From Myrica gale (Eukaryota > Streptophyta > Magnoliopsida > Fagales > Myricaceae), in NCBI GenBank assembly GCA_963930655.1, contig OZ005600.1, positions 15,716,501 to 15,780,500 on the forward strand: 64,000 nt of DNA, given 5' to 3'. The notes below the pieces were generated by a model, which saw only the letters and a program-made list of their open reading frames with translations, was not told the DNA's origin and made no database searches. Below, in pieces: positions 25,201 to 35,304 of this stretch (position 1 is its first letter; the number at the start of each line of letters is the position of its first letter). A program made the position numbers and the translations under genes.

Positions 25201-28200
25201 CGATTATGGTATGCTTGTGCCTTTGGAGGTGGAGGATCGTAGTGGTGCAGATCTGTCTCACTTGGTGGAAGTTGTAGATGAGGGTGGGGAGTCGGTTGCT
25301 CTTGAGTACGGGGCTACTGAGATACTCGTTGAGCCTTTGAGGATGCTCCTACCTTCACAGCAACCTTCCAGTTGGGTTCTAGAGAAGATTAAGTCTTTTA
25401 GGCTTATGGTGGGTGTCTCTTGTGAAGGGCATGAGGATGATTTGATGAACTTGTTTGCAGAAATAGAGAAAGAGAGGGGGCAGCATCGTGCTCAATCAGT
25501 GGGGAGATCAGGGCGGAAGTTGGTGAGGGAAATGAAGGCTTTGGAGTCTTCGGTGAATTATGTCTCTCACCAAACCCACATCTCCTTAGAAGGTACATAA
25601 GGAAATTCCAGTTCACATGGTCATATGCCTTCTGCACATCCAGTTTGCAAAGCACACCTGGATCCCCCGCCCTCAACCTAGAATCGATGCATTCATTGGC
25701 CACAAGCACCGAATCCAGAATTTGTCTACCCTTCACAAAAGCATTTTGAGACGAAGAAATTATCTTATCCAGAACGAGCTTCAATCTGTTAGCTAAAACC
25801 TTAGCTAAAATTTTGTACACACCTCCCACGAGACTAATAGGCCTGAAATCCTTAAGGTCGACGGCGCCTGGTTTTTTTGGAATAAGCACAATAAAAGAAG
25901 CATTCAAGCTCCTTACAAACTTCCCCTCGGTTGCAAATTCATTAAACACTAACAAAACATCCCGCTTCACCACATCCCAACAAGATTTAAAAAAGGCGAG
26001 AGAGAACCCATCCGGACCCGGCGCCTTATCCCCATTCAGACTACTTACCACACTTGCCACCTCCTCATCCTCAAAAGGCCTCTCAATGTATTCAGCGTCC
26101 TCCCCCGGACCTTTCTCGTCATCTCGGTGTAAGGAGGCTATGGTGGCGGATTGTCTTGTAGATGATGGTGGTCAGGTGGTATGGAATATTCCTTTCTTTA
26201 GAGCTGCAAATGACTGGGAGATGGAGGATTTTGACGCTTTCTTTGCCTTGTTGTATGGGACTACTATTAGAAGTGGGGAGGATGATGTCATCGTATGGAA
26301 GGGTTCTAAGGATGGGGTATTCTCTGTTAGATCTATGTATGATTTGCTTAGAGGAGGGGCTGGTCCCTCTTTCCCCTGGAAGAGTGTTTGGCGGTCTTCA
26401 TGCCCTTTGCGAGTTTCTTTCTTTGTGTGGGAGGCTTCTCATGGTAGGAGTCTAACTATTGATAATCTCCGTAGAAGGGGGCTGATCCTTGCTGATTGGT
26501 GCTTTTTATGTCGCTGTGGTGGGGAGTCGGTTGATCATGTTTTGTTGCATTGTCCTTATGCGAGTGGATTATGGTTCCATGTGCTCAAAATTCTGAATTT
26601 TCAATGGGTTATGCCTGAGAAGGTGGAAGGGGTGCTGAGGTGTTGGCATCGAAGCTTCAGAAACCCTTTTGCTAAGACTATTTGGAGAATGATTCCACAT
26701 TGTATCTGGTGGTGCCTTTGGCGTGAGCGCAATAATAGATGTTTTGAGGATTGTTCCTTGTCCTTGGTTAGGTTGCAGGGTGTGCTGTTGTCTTTACTGT
26801 TTTCTTGGGTGAACTCGGCGCATGGTTGCCCCTTTATTGATTTTCTAGATTTCGTTAGTTTTCTGGCTTGTTTAGAATAGTGGTTGCGATATAGTCTTTG
26901 TACTGTGTTCACTTTTCTAATGAGATTGGCTTATTTATCAAAAAAAAGAACCAGAACTTTGGATATGCTCACTACTACAAAGACCAACCATCTGAAGAGG
27001 ACCTACTGGAGTAACTAGTCAAAAATGTCATGCTAGCCTTTTTTTTTTTTGAAGCTCAAAATTTTATTAAAAACCAGAAACGATTTCACATTCTAACTAT
27101 AGTCTCTTACTCACATTAGCTTGATAATTTATCTTTGCAGCCTTATTGGAAGACAAAGGACATGTTCGGCTAATTTGTTTTTCTAGGATTCTTTAGAATC
27201 CTAGAATTCTACAACCGAACATGTTTTTTAACGTCACCTAAAAACACATTCTGCATGCATACCAATAAAGTTTAACATCACCTAAAAATTCTCAAAACAC
27301 TTCAAATTCTCAAAATTTTAACTAACCGAACATCCTCAAAGACCTCAGGTATCCACTACTATTTGCCATTGCACATTTAGAATGTGTAGGACCATGTGGT
27401 ATAAAGGCTCACACTTAGTTCTTTTGTGCATGTGATGGCATTATAGCTGAAGAATACTTATACCGCCTATGAATTGATGTCAAACGCTCAGTGATTTGTA
27501 AACCGATGGAGATATTAACGTGAAGATAAACAGATTCTTTGGCTTTCAATTTTCAGCTTAAACATAGGCAAGTCATTAAACGTTTCATTTGTTCCATTTT
27601 CAGTTCATTATACCCTGCTTTCATCGCTAAATGTTATACAATATTTGAAAAGAAGCTTGAGCCTTATACTATTTCACCAGATGACAGAAGCTTCAATACC
27701 TTTTCTCACTGCCTGAGACTATGCTAACCGCATCCAGCACGTAAGCAACATCATGACCCTAGTGACCGCCACATAAACACAAATCCCACATATCTTTAAC
27801 AAGACTATTTTCGATTCCTCCTCTCACATAGAATGACCTCAACATTAAAAGTCAATTAAAACCCCTCTTTCAACAACCAAACAACTGACATATATAGAGC
27901 CACAAAGCAAAAACTCATGAATTACGACAAACTGGGAGGACATAGTAATCATTTGAAGCCCTAAACCGAGCACCATTTGTTAACCCTACCCAAGAAAGAA
28001 AACTGACTCATAAATAACCAAAAGAAAAATGGAAAACCTCATGCTCTCAAGCGCAGCCTTCTGCAACCCCGGATCAGGATCCTGAACCCTTTCCACATAT
28101 AACTCCAATTGCTGTTTCAACGCCAAATCCTCATCGGACTGCAACACATAAAAGTGGTAATGTCAAAAGGAAAAACAAAGTAAAAGAGATTTTAAAACTT

Positions 28201-28491
28201 GTGTGACTCTAGATGAAATCAAACCCAACCAGAAAAGCTCCAGGACACACAATTTGAAGTGAATTTGTTAACCTAAACAACGTTCAAATAATTCAAGCCT
28301 TAAAGCAAAGCAAAAACTTCCCCTTCTCCCTTTTTTCAAAAGGATTACAAGGAAACCCTAGCAAGCGCAAGCAATAGGTGAATCCACAAAACCAAACCTA
28401 CCAGATCCTCCTCTTTTTTGTCATCCTTCTTCTTCTTGAGCTCCTTCGACGGAGTCGTCCCGCTTCCACTGGCATTTGGATCCGGCGCCAT
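13282..28491 (-). CDS. RPN1: 26S proteasome regulatory subunit RPN1
   Basis: RPN1 (PSMD2) is the large non-ATPase scaffold of the 19S base, docking ubiquitin-like receptors and Ubp6/USP14 beside the ATPase ring. Exons in transcription order: 28402..28491, 28038..28138, 23487..23607, 23351..23410, 23001..23068, 22783..22825, 20557..20622, 20438..20476, 20208..20290, 19545..19659, 19060..19134, 18394..18552, 17302..17409, 17121..17225, 16898..17038, 16709..16813, 16302..16523, 15935..16048, 15609..15824, 14440..14499, 14214..14327, 14037..14122, 13767..13875, 13474..13652, 13282..13357. They sum to 2,655 nt: 884 residues plus stop, close to the roughly 890 of Arabidopsis RPN1A. All introns are GT-AG and all phases join. 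Landmarks: Lys/Asp/Glu-rich N-terminus (residues 16-30), acidic [10 protein letters not shown] near 295, PC repeats about 411-735 ([25 protein letters not shown]), C-terminus [18 protein letters not shown]. No disabling change is seen. Introns 2, 6, 10 and 19 carry transposons. Confidence 0.97.
14778..15380. mobile_element. TIR element in RPN1 intron 19
   Basis: The left end (TAGGGGTGGGCATTTTACCC) and the complement of the right end (TAGGCCTGGGCAAATCAGG) form a partial inverted repeat. CCCGACC/GGGTCGGG-rich subterminal blocks occur on both sides. The interior (about 14990..15170) is strikingly C-rich and unlike the AT-rich intron. Flanks gtccccta and gggtccta match only partly, so an 8-bp hAT-like duplication is possible but not proven. 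Confidence 0.55.
19240..19433. mobile_element. MITE family 1, copy C, in RPN1 intron 10
   Basis: A 194-bp element with ends GGTTGCGTTTG and CAAACACCC, flanked by TTA on both sides (19237..19239 and 19434..19436). It is in the opposite orientation to copies A and B: the shared block reads CTCTTCACTTTTTCACCAAA. It lies wholly within the 410-bp intron 10 of RPN1 and makes up nearly half of it. Confidence 0.75.
20893..21416. mobile_element. Long-TIR hairpin element in RPN1 intron 6
   Basis: The two ends, about 130 bp each, are imperfect inverted copies. The left arm carries AATCATTTTTGGTCCTTGAG and TTTCATAATAGGTTTTTGGG. The right arm ends AAAAATGATTTTACCC. The central part is richer in C (about 21030..21200). 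I could not read a clear target duplication because the left end is diverged. A MULE-type MITE is the best guess. Confidence 0.6.
21567..22735 (+). mobile_element. Miniature LTR retrotransposon (TRIM-like)
   Basis: Two direct repeats, 21567..21899 and 22431..22735, share long matching blocks (AGAAGCTGATATGGAAAGTT, ATTGTTACATTCAATTTCC). They behave as LTRs starting TGTAACAG (3' copy agTAACAG) and ending TTACA. The whole unit is flanked by the perfect 5-bp repeat AGAAC (21562..21566 and 22736..22740). After the 5' LTR comes a sequence with CAGAGC, a weak initiator-Met primer site. Before the 3' LTR is a purine tract (GGGGAGGG). The 530-bp interior holds no gag or pol. It lies in RPN1 intron 6, ending 48 bp before exon 6. 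Confidence 0.85.
23861..25563 (+). pseudogene. L1 ORF1-type protein, truncated
   Basis: An open frame of about 567 codons starts [18 protein letters not shown]. An in-frame ATG lies seven codons upstream. The N-terminal third ([56 protein letters not shown]) matches the nucleic-acid-binding first-ORF proteins found in plant L1 elements. A Cys-containing segment ([11 protein letters not shown]) lies near residue 250. Residues about 320-395 are a 20-residue repeat rich in Ala, Gly and Thr. The frame runs into inverted reverse-transcriptase sequence just after LESSVNY, where it should continue, and stops at 25600. Confidence 0.75.
24815..25035 (+). repeat. 60-bp in-frame repeat in L1 ORF1
   Basis: About 3.5 units of a 20-residue repeat with the pattern LAGxxQTTPASSxVAGxDLG are read in frame. 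Units begin [33 protein letters not shown] and [11 protein letters not shown]. The GC content is far above the surrounding intron. Confidence 0.7.
25564..26131 (-). pseudogene. Inverted reverse-transcriptase segment of the L1
   Basis: The minus strand encodes the N-terminal part of a plant L1 reverse transcriptase: [80 protein letters not shown], and the catalytic-core start [13 protein letters not shown], ending at LLRRCGFGE. It is uninterrupted but turned around relative to its neighbours. Both edges are abrupt: the upper edge stops upstream of [10 protein letters not shown] and the lower edge at the GFGE(R) position. The FADD half of the domain is absent from the insertion. Confidence 0.9.
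26132..26880 (+). pseudogene. L1 ORF2 C-terminal segment (zf-RVT)
   Basis: The sense frame resumes at [19 protein letters not shown] and continues through [37 protein letters not shown] and the zinc-binding [20 protein letters not shown], ending at the normal stop (26878..26880). This is the typical C-terminus of plant L1 ORF2. A short 3' UTR and A-run follow. The larger open frame that starts at 25813 on this strand is chimeric, because its first 106 or so codons are antisense to the inverted segment. Confidence 0.85.
27159..27336. mobile_element. Short TIR element in RPN1 intron 2
   Basis: Ends GACATGTTCGGCTAA and TTAACTAACCGAACATCCT are inverted repeats around CCGAACAT. The 5-bp sequence CAAAG flanks both sides (27154..27158 and 27337..27341). 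The interior is AT-rich and non-coding. Superfamily is not certain: the CAAAG repeat may be part of a longer, decayed duplication. Confidence 0.6.
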
Positions 28492-28658
28492 GGTTAACAA
28501 CGATATCTCTCACCCGAGAAAGAACGCGCGTGCTTGTGTGGCTTTTTTCCTCACTCTGAGCGGGTGTGGGTCTGTGTGCGTAGAACTGGTTGAGTGCTCT
28601 CCTGTTTAAACAGATGGAGTGTTGACCTAGGGAACAAGAAAGCAAAGGGCTGCCTTCG

Positions 28659-28666
28659 TATTTATA
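28659..28666 (-). promoter_or_regulatory. Candidate TATA box of RPN1
   Basis: On the minus strand the sequence TATAAATA lies about 170 bp upstream of the RPN1 ATG at 28491. It implies a transcription start near 28630 and a 5' leader of roughly 140 nt. No initiator or other element was confirmed. Confidence 0.45.
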
Positions 28667-28739
28667 ACGATAGACAACTTAAGCACTGAAGGAGTTCTTT
28701 TATCCTAATTCCGTTTCTTGTTCTGCGTTCTTCTACTAT

Positions 28740-28938
28740 GGCTGCGTTTGCATGTAAAATTTTCCCCAAAATTTTATCTCTCTCCTAATAAAATATTCAA
28801 ATATAATCTCTCTCTCTCCCATAAAAAAATATAAAAAATTATAAAAACTATAAACTATTACCTCTCTCTTCACTTTTTCACTAAACCCAATACCAACACT
28901 AAACCCAATACCAAAAATTTTACCACACAAACCCACCC
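28740..28938. mobile_element. MITE family 1, copy D, in RPN1 promoter region
   Basis: A 199-bp element with ends GGCTGCGTTTG and CAAACCCACCC, flanked by TAT on both sides (28737..28739 and 28939..28941). It has the same orientation as copy C, with the CTCTTCACTTTTTCACTAAA block. It begins about 75 bp upstream of the candidate TATA box of RPN1, so the gene's distal promoter includes or abuts a transposon. Confidence 0.75.
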
Positions 28939-28941
28939 TAT

Positions 28942-29496
28942 TTCTTCTTTTCTTTTCTTTATTTCTTTCCCCTGACTTCTTTCACGAATAAACTAATTAT
29001 ACACCAATTTATAACTAACAATTTGATGAATCCTAATACTCATAACAGAATTATTTTGCAGGAAAAAACAGAAACTATTTCATGCTTATACATAAATGTA
29101 ATATATTTCACGAATAAAATTTAAGAAAATTAATATATCTAAAGATTGGTTGAAAGATTTTCTTTTTTAGTAAGGTTGAATGAGTTTGATGTCAATGTGA
29201 AATCACTCATTCTGATAAATATGATAAATAAACGGTGGAAATCATTATCTTTTACCCTACAAACTATAAATATTCATTAATGTTGACCTCTATTAAGATC
29301 TTATTATTGAAATATACATCATGTTGAAAGTTTGCCCTTTAAAAGGAGCATAAACCTATTTTCCTCCCCGACTTTAATATTATGCTTTGAATTTCATCAA
29401 AATCTTCCTAATAATCTATAGAATCACAAACTGATGCTCTGACTTCAATTCAAATCTTCTTAAGAGTCTATAAAATCATAAATCAATGCTATGATA
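28942..29496. other. Intergenic, no gene seen
   Basis: AT-rich sequence upstream of RPN1 with no recognisable gene or element. Confidence 0.4.
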
Positions 29497-29501
29497 TCAC
29501 T

Positions 29502-31326
29502 TGTAACACCACGACCCAAAAGTTCAAATGGATAGAGTTATGCTTGAAAATGATATTTTTCACTCTACTTACAAACAATTTTTTAAACCAAGAAATCCTA
29601 TAAGAAAATTTATTATGTCTCATAATAATGAAATTCCACACTTGGAACCTAACAAATAACATATTGAGAAAAATAAATCTCAACGGCTTAGTTAGAGCAC
29701 TACGATACAATCCGCAAATTCAACATTTAATAAATACACAATAAACAGTTTTTCAAATTACAATAATGATACTAAATTCTTCAAATTGAAATAATTACTA
29801 CTAAAGTCTCCAAAAGACCCTTAATTCATTACTCCTGCACCTTGCATCGTCCACAAAATTTCTAATGTGAGGTCTTCTCTTACTCATTGTCACCAACTGC
29901 TAAATTTTAAAGATTGAGAAATAAGTGGTGAGTTACAACTAGTTCAGCAAGTAGCGAGTCAACGGGTAAGAGAAATGATAATTTTATAACAATAACCGAA
30001 GTCAACAAAATATAGTGAACCATATCAAATCCAAAAGACAAGTTGTAACAAAAATATTCAAGGCTACACAACGTAGAAAAATCATCAACAGTCACACAGA
30101 CCCCGATGGTCACAAAGACCTCCAAATACCTCGAGAGTATCAAAATGGTCACACAGACTTCAACATACCATGAATATATCTTGTCACAAGCACAATGATA
30201 GTTTCACAGTATGCTCACAAAAAAAGTTTCAACATACCAAGCTAAACATTTCAAATGAGTTCATGAGATCTCATTTTTGACCAAAAGTTGTTTAGTTGCC
30301 CATATAACACATCAAAACCATATAAAATATATTGCACATTTAACATCTAATATTTTAATGTCAAAGAACTTAATTTCTCAAAATAACACATTTCCAAATC
30401 AATTTCAATTTGTAAAAAAATTTAACAATTTGTTCACTAATTTTCCAAAACACAAGAATTTAATGAAAGTTTCAGTGAAGAACCACTTCCTTGAAATGTT
30501 CAACCCAACCCAACAAATCCTCAAACTTGCCCAAAGAATTTGTTCGAGTCTAAATCAAAATAGTGCATTAAATTAAGATCTACACCACATCATGAAAGAA
30601 ATTTTTAAGAAACCCAACAAAAATCTTCCTACCATTAAACCTCTAAAATTCTAGCAACGCATTTGAAAGCATGTTGATTATACTTCTATCATTTAAACCC
30701 CATTTAATCTATATAAGTATACTATCTCTACAAAACACGATCTTCAAATCTCACCTTTTATTACTCTACAACATTTCCCAAAAATTATGGAATTCTTATT
30801 ACTCCAAATTTAAAAATCTCGAATTCACATCTTTGTTAGAGATAGAAACTCGAAGGAGAAGAGACTTACCCAAATTCTTTGATGTGGTCGTAGAAGAACC
30901 GACCAATTTCAAAGGATTGAGCTCTTCAACGTTAACTACAAAATAGCATAACCCTATATCAATCCGAAGAAATTCGACCACAAGCAAAGATGAAATCATA
31001 CCTACTTCCAAATATTACCTAACCCTTGCAAATCGAGCGTCCCAAATGACTAGATAGAGAGCTTTGAGAGAGAGATGAGAAGAAAAAGATCACAACTTCG
31101 AGCGGCATATGAGAAAAATAATGTAGATACACGCTTTAATCTCGACTAAGGTTTGAAGAGGGAGAAATTTTAGGCCAAATGGGTAAGATATTGAAATTTG
31201 AGTGACAAATTTTGTAGTTTTGAAAATAGGGGATTCAACAAACAAAATGAGCAAATCAAAGATATGTTCCCAAGAAAGGGTAACTGAACTAATTGCACTG
31301 CACTATTTTTTTTTAGGGATATTACA
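29502..31326. mobile_element. Probable solo LTR (Ty3/gypsy-like)
   Basis: The segment starts TGTAACACCACGACCC and ends GGGATATTACA, a TG...CA pair with the TGTAACACC-type start common in long plant gypsy LTRs. The flanks TCACT (29497..29501) and TCATT (31327..31331) match at four of five positions. At 1.8 kb with no gag-pol and no second copy in the window, it fits a solo LTR. Internal CACAGACC and CACAAAGACCTCC repeats lie near 30100. Confidence 0.6.
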
Positions 31327-31589
31327 TCATTCGCACTAAAAACTGTGAAGTGACTCATTTGTGCCCAAAATTGGTTAAGATCCAAGGTCATATCTTCTGA
31401 GAATGATAAAAACATGAGGTTATTGATGGGAAGAAGGATCCCAAGAGCTATAATATGAACATAGGTACCAGGGTCGGCTCAGTAAAAAAATGAGGCCTAA
31501 GACCATGTTAAAAATTAGGCTTTTTTATATAATTTTTTTAAAAAAATATTTTAATAAAAAATATTAAAAATTTTATTTAAAAATAATTT

Positions 31590-34340
31590 TTCTAGCTTTT
31601 TAAGATGCAAAATTACTAATCAAACTTTTATATTCAATATTTGTTAATATGTAACTTCAATTGATAGAATGACTAATCCATTCAGTCTTTCTTGTGACAT
31701 TGTCGACCGTAAATAGGATTTTATTAGTTTAAGTTTTGAAAAACTTCTTTCTCCAGAAGCAACTGTCACTAGTATTGTTAAGAGTATTCTATAAGCAATG
31801 CATGCATTTGAAAAACAATCTAATTTTTTATATAATTTAATGTTTCAATTGGAGTATTGATTTTAGGTTGCAAAACTTCTTTTAATACTTTTAATTATGA
31901 AAATAAATCCAAACCGTATATGTCAGAATATTCTCCATCTTTTAAAAAACTTTCAAGATTAAGACAATATATTTTTTTAAATCAACATTCTCTAAAGATT
32001 TGAATTTGTTAATATTAAATAAGAAAAAAATATTTTTATATACCGTGAATTTTTCAAATCTATTTTGAATTGAATAAATGACTTGATTTACTATGTATAT
32101 GAAATAATCAATTTTAAAAGTTTTTTCAACTGATTTTATTGTTTCATCATTAACATTTTCTTTGAATTATTTTTTTCTGTGTATTATTCGTTTTTTAAGA
32201 AATATAGGTTCAATTTCCATTTCAACAACAATCTCTTTAGATGAAATTAAAGCAGATGAAAATCCAGTTTCCTGATAATTTTTAAAATAAAAAATAAGAC
32301 CTTTTAATTGATCTATGACAACATCGATATGCATATCTTTAGATTGTAAGATCTTACTCACTATATTAACAACAAACAAAATATCATGCCAAATGTGCAT
32401 GCCTAATACGAACACAAAATTTTCAATCTCATATGTAGCTAAGCATGTGTCTTCACTCTTTGTCTTAGGATCTTCACTTGTTTTTGCTAATTGAATTAAA
32501 GTATCTCTTTTTTTTAGCTTGATATTTTATTGCTTTTACATTTTCAATGTGACTTTCTCAACATCTTTGTGACAATGGTTTCAATGTCAATGTAGATATA
32601 TTATCTTGTAAAATTTTCCATCATTTTGTAGAAGAAGAAAATAAAGAATAAATGTGTTATACCACTCCAAAAAAGATATAGCTTTGGGACATGAGTGTGT
32701 CATATCACATAATACTAGATTCAAATTATGACAATCATAAGGTGCTTAAAATGCTCTAGGATTTATATCTATTAATCTATTTTGTGCACCTTGATGTTTT
32801 CCTTTCAATTTGATTCATTATCATATCTTTGTCCTCTTATGTTATTAACATTTAATCCATGTTTTTATGACATTTAGAAGTTCATTAAAATGACCTTTAC
32901 CAGAGGTGTCATCTACTTCTAAAAATTCTAAAAAAAAATTCTTCTATGTTCACTTCATATGTTGAAGTATCTATCCATCGTAATATTAGAGTCATTTGTT
33001 CTTGGTGGCTTATATGAGGAGTGCAATCAAATATAACCAAAAAATATTTTACTTCTTTGATTTTGTTTATAATAATATTTTTAATTTCAGATGCTAATAT
33101 TTGCATCAATTCATTTTGTATGTTATGTCCTAAGTAATGACTATGAATTTCACCATGTTGTATTCGTCGAACGTGTTCATGCATAATTGGATCAAATTCT
33201 GATATCATTTCAATTAGGCTTTAAAAACACCCACATTATCTTGGTAGACCTTTTCATTTTTTATGCAAAATGCTAGGTTATTTTTATCAAGAGTTTTTAC
33301 AATATCAATAATTCTTAATAATATTTTTTCCAATGATCTCTCTCTTTGTTAATATGTTCTTGAAGATTTTTATCAATTGTTTTATTTTTAACCAATCTCA
33401 TTTCCAAGCTAATTCAATTATTCATATTGGTGATATGTTCATGGCTTGTTTCATAAATTTTAAGTTTAATACTAAGATTCGTCCAATCTCTAGTTCCTTC
33501 ATTAACCAATTGGCTTGTGCTAGGTTGAGTTAAATATATTGCAACAAAAGCAATAAACTTTATCAACATGTTTTGAATATACTAGCCATTTTCTATCATG
33601 TTTTTCTCCATTTGATAATTTTTGCATAAAAATGTAATAGAGAAGTGTCTATTATTCTCATCTTTAGAAAAATTTATATAATCAATTCTAATTGGACCTC
33701 TCTCTACTAATAGATCTCTAAGTTTTGTATCCATAGTTTTCCATTGACTTGGATCATAAATATCTATAGATATTGTACTCAAAGTGTTGAGATCTATAGT
33801 TTCATTATCTTTACAAGGGTTTCTAAATTTTCTTTGGGTTCTTCATCAAGAATTACCGAACTATAAACTTGTGAATCATTAACAAGTTGATTTTCAACAT
33901 TATGTGTGAGATTGGTTCAATATTATCTCCTAATTGTGTGAAATCACATTATTGTTCAATTATCAATTCTTCAATTGAACTTGATGTTATATTGTTTTTA
34001 GGGTTAAATGCATGTCATGCCCTTGTGGTATTCGGTAATAGCAAATATGCCCCTGAGGTAAACAAAGTCCTTTTCATACCCCTGAGGTAAACATTCAGAA
34101 GCAAATATGCCCTTTCATACCCTTGAGGTAAACATAACGAAAGGGCATGTTTGCTCCTGAATGTTTACCTCAAGGGTATGAAAAAGACTTTGTTTACCTC
34201 AGGGGCATATTTGTTATTACCTCATACCACAGGGGCATGGCATGCATTTAATTTAACCCTTGTTTTTATCATTGACAATAAATATATCAATAGCTCCTTT
34301 TTGAGATTGGATTAATTTTTCTATTTTTCTTAAGTTTTTC
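31590..34340 (-). pseudogene. Decayed hAT transposase (ZMYM1-like)
   Basis: Minus-strand fragments in order match the plant TTF-type/DUF4371 hAT transposase. DIYDPSQWKTMDTKLRDLLV and the following KDENNRHFS (33782..33582) are the zf-TTF region. [20 protein letters not shown] and [20 protein letters not shown] (33208..32909) are the DUF4371 core. KILQSKDMHIDVVIDQLKGL (32415..32167) belongs to the middle region. CFSNACIAYRILLTI then TVASGERSF (about 31830..31740) is the hATC dimerisation domain. Multiple stops and frameshifts, plus the inserted hairpin at 34001, leave it dead. Confidence 0.85.
34001..34259. mobile_element. MULE-type hairpin MITE in hAT transposase
   Basis: A 259-bp near-perfect foldback starts GGGTTAAATGCATG and ends CATTTAATTTAACCC. 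The arms, about 120 bp, carry CCCCTGAGGTAAACAAAGTC and its complement. A perfect 9-bp duplication TTGTTTTTA flanks it (33992..34000 and 34260..34268). High arm identity suggests a younger insertion than its host hAT element. Confidence 0.85.
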
Positions 34341-35304
34341 ATAACCACATTCATATTTTCTATTAGATATAGTGCAGATATAAACAAAGAACACCAACAA
34401 ATAAAATAAATGTTATTATTCAAAAATAAATATTAAAATTAAAATACAAGACTATAAAGATTAGAATAATAGAACCTGGAGCCAAGATTATAAGTGGTTG
34501 AACTTGAACTTAGAACAACCTTCCGCTAAAATCAAGTATATCTAATATGTGATTGGTTAAAAGAAATTATATTAGTTTTGCAAAGAGAGATAGAGCAAGA
34601 GAAGAAATATAGGAAGAAAAAAATTTTGAAAGAAGATTAAGGAGATAAGGTATGAAGTATGAAGTATAAATTTACACTTAAATAGAAAATTTAAAATTAA
34701 TTTACCGTTACACGTAACATAGCCGTTTTTCAGTGTTAATAAATTGAGCGGCGACTTTCGTTTTATACACAAATATTCATTGCTGTGAAACTGGGATAAC
34801 AAAAGTTCTCTACAAACTTTCTTAGACGGTTATAATGTCAAACTACGGCTAACCTTTCGTAAAACAAGGCTTGCGTGAAATTCGACTACACAAGGAAAGG
34901 TCTTGCTTCAAGAAGTCACTTCAAGGCCTTTCAAGAATTTACACGTTTTTTCAAGGGCCATACTCAGTATGCAGTCTTCCTTTGTTTCCAGACGTCACTT
35001 CAAAGTGTTTTTTATTCCACTTTCAAGGTTTCTTACGTTCTTACTTTGTTTCAACTTTCAAGAATTCACCTTTCTTTTTCACAGGGCGAAACCCACAGTC
35101 TGCAGACTGCACAACACACTTTACGACAAACAAAATATTTTTTCTTTCTTTTTCTTCGTTTGTCTTTTCAGCGTGTTTAGGGGCCTTTCTGTTTTCATTT
35201 TTTTATTATTTTGTTATTTTTTTCTCAAAGTTATGGGGCCTATTACTCAAGGTGGGGCCTTAGGTAACTGTCTAAGTTGCCTTACCCTTGAGCTAGCCCT
35301 GATA

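Larger units (their letters stand above)
23713..26946 (+). mobile_element. L1-type LINE insertion with inverted RT segment
   Basis: The insertion is flanked by the perfect 15-bp direct repeat AGAACCAGAACTTTG (23698..23712 and 26947..26961) and ends in a short A-run, so it is one target-primed insertion in RPN1 intron 2, antisense to the gene. In order it holds a pyrimidine-rich leader with a poly-C run, an ORF1-type frame in sense (to about 25563), a reverse-transcriptase segment in the opposite direction (about 25564..26131), and the zf-RVT/3' segment in sense (about 26132..26880). The endonuclease and the catalytic half of the reverse transcriptase are missing. The exact duplication suggests a fairly recent event. 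Confidence 0.9.

Noticed and set aside
25813..26880. A 355-codon plus-strand open frame that looks like one gene
   Set aside because: Its first third is antisense to the inverted reverse-transcriptase segment. Only the part from about 26132 is true L1 ORF2 sequence.
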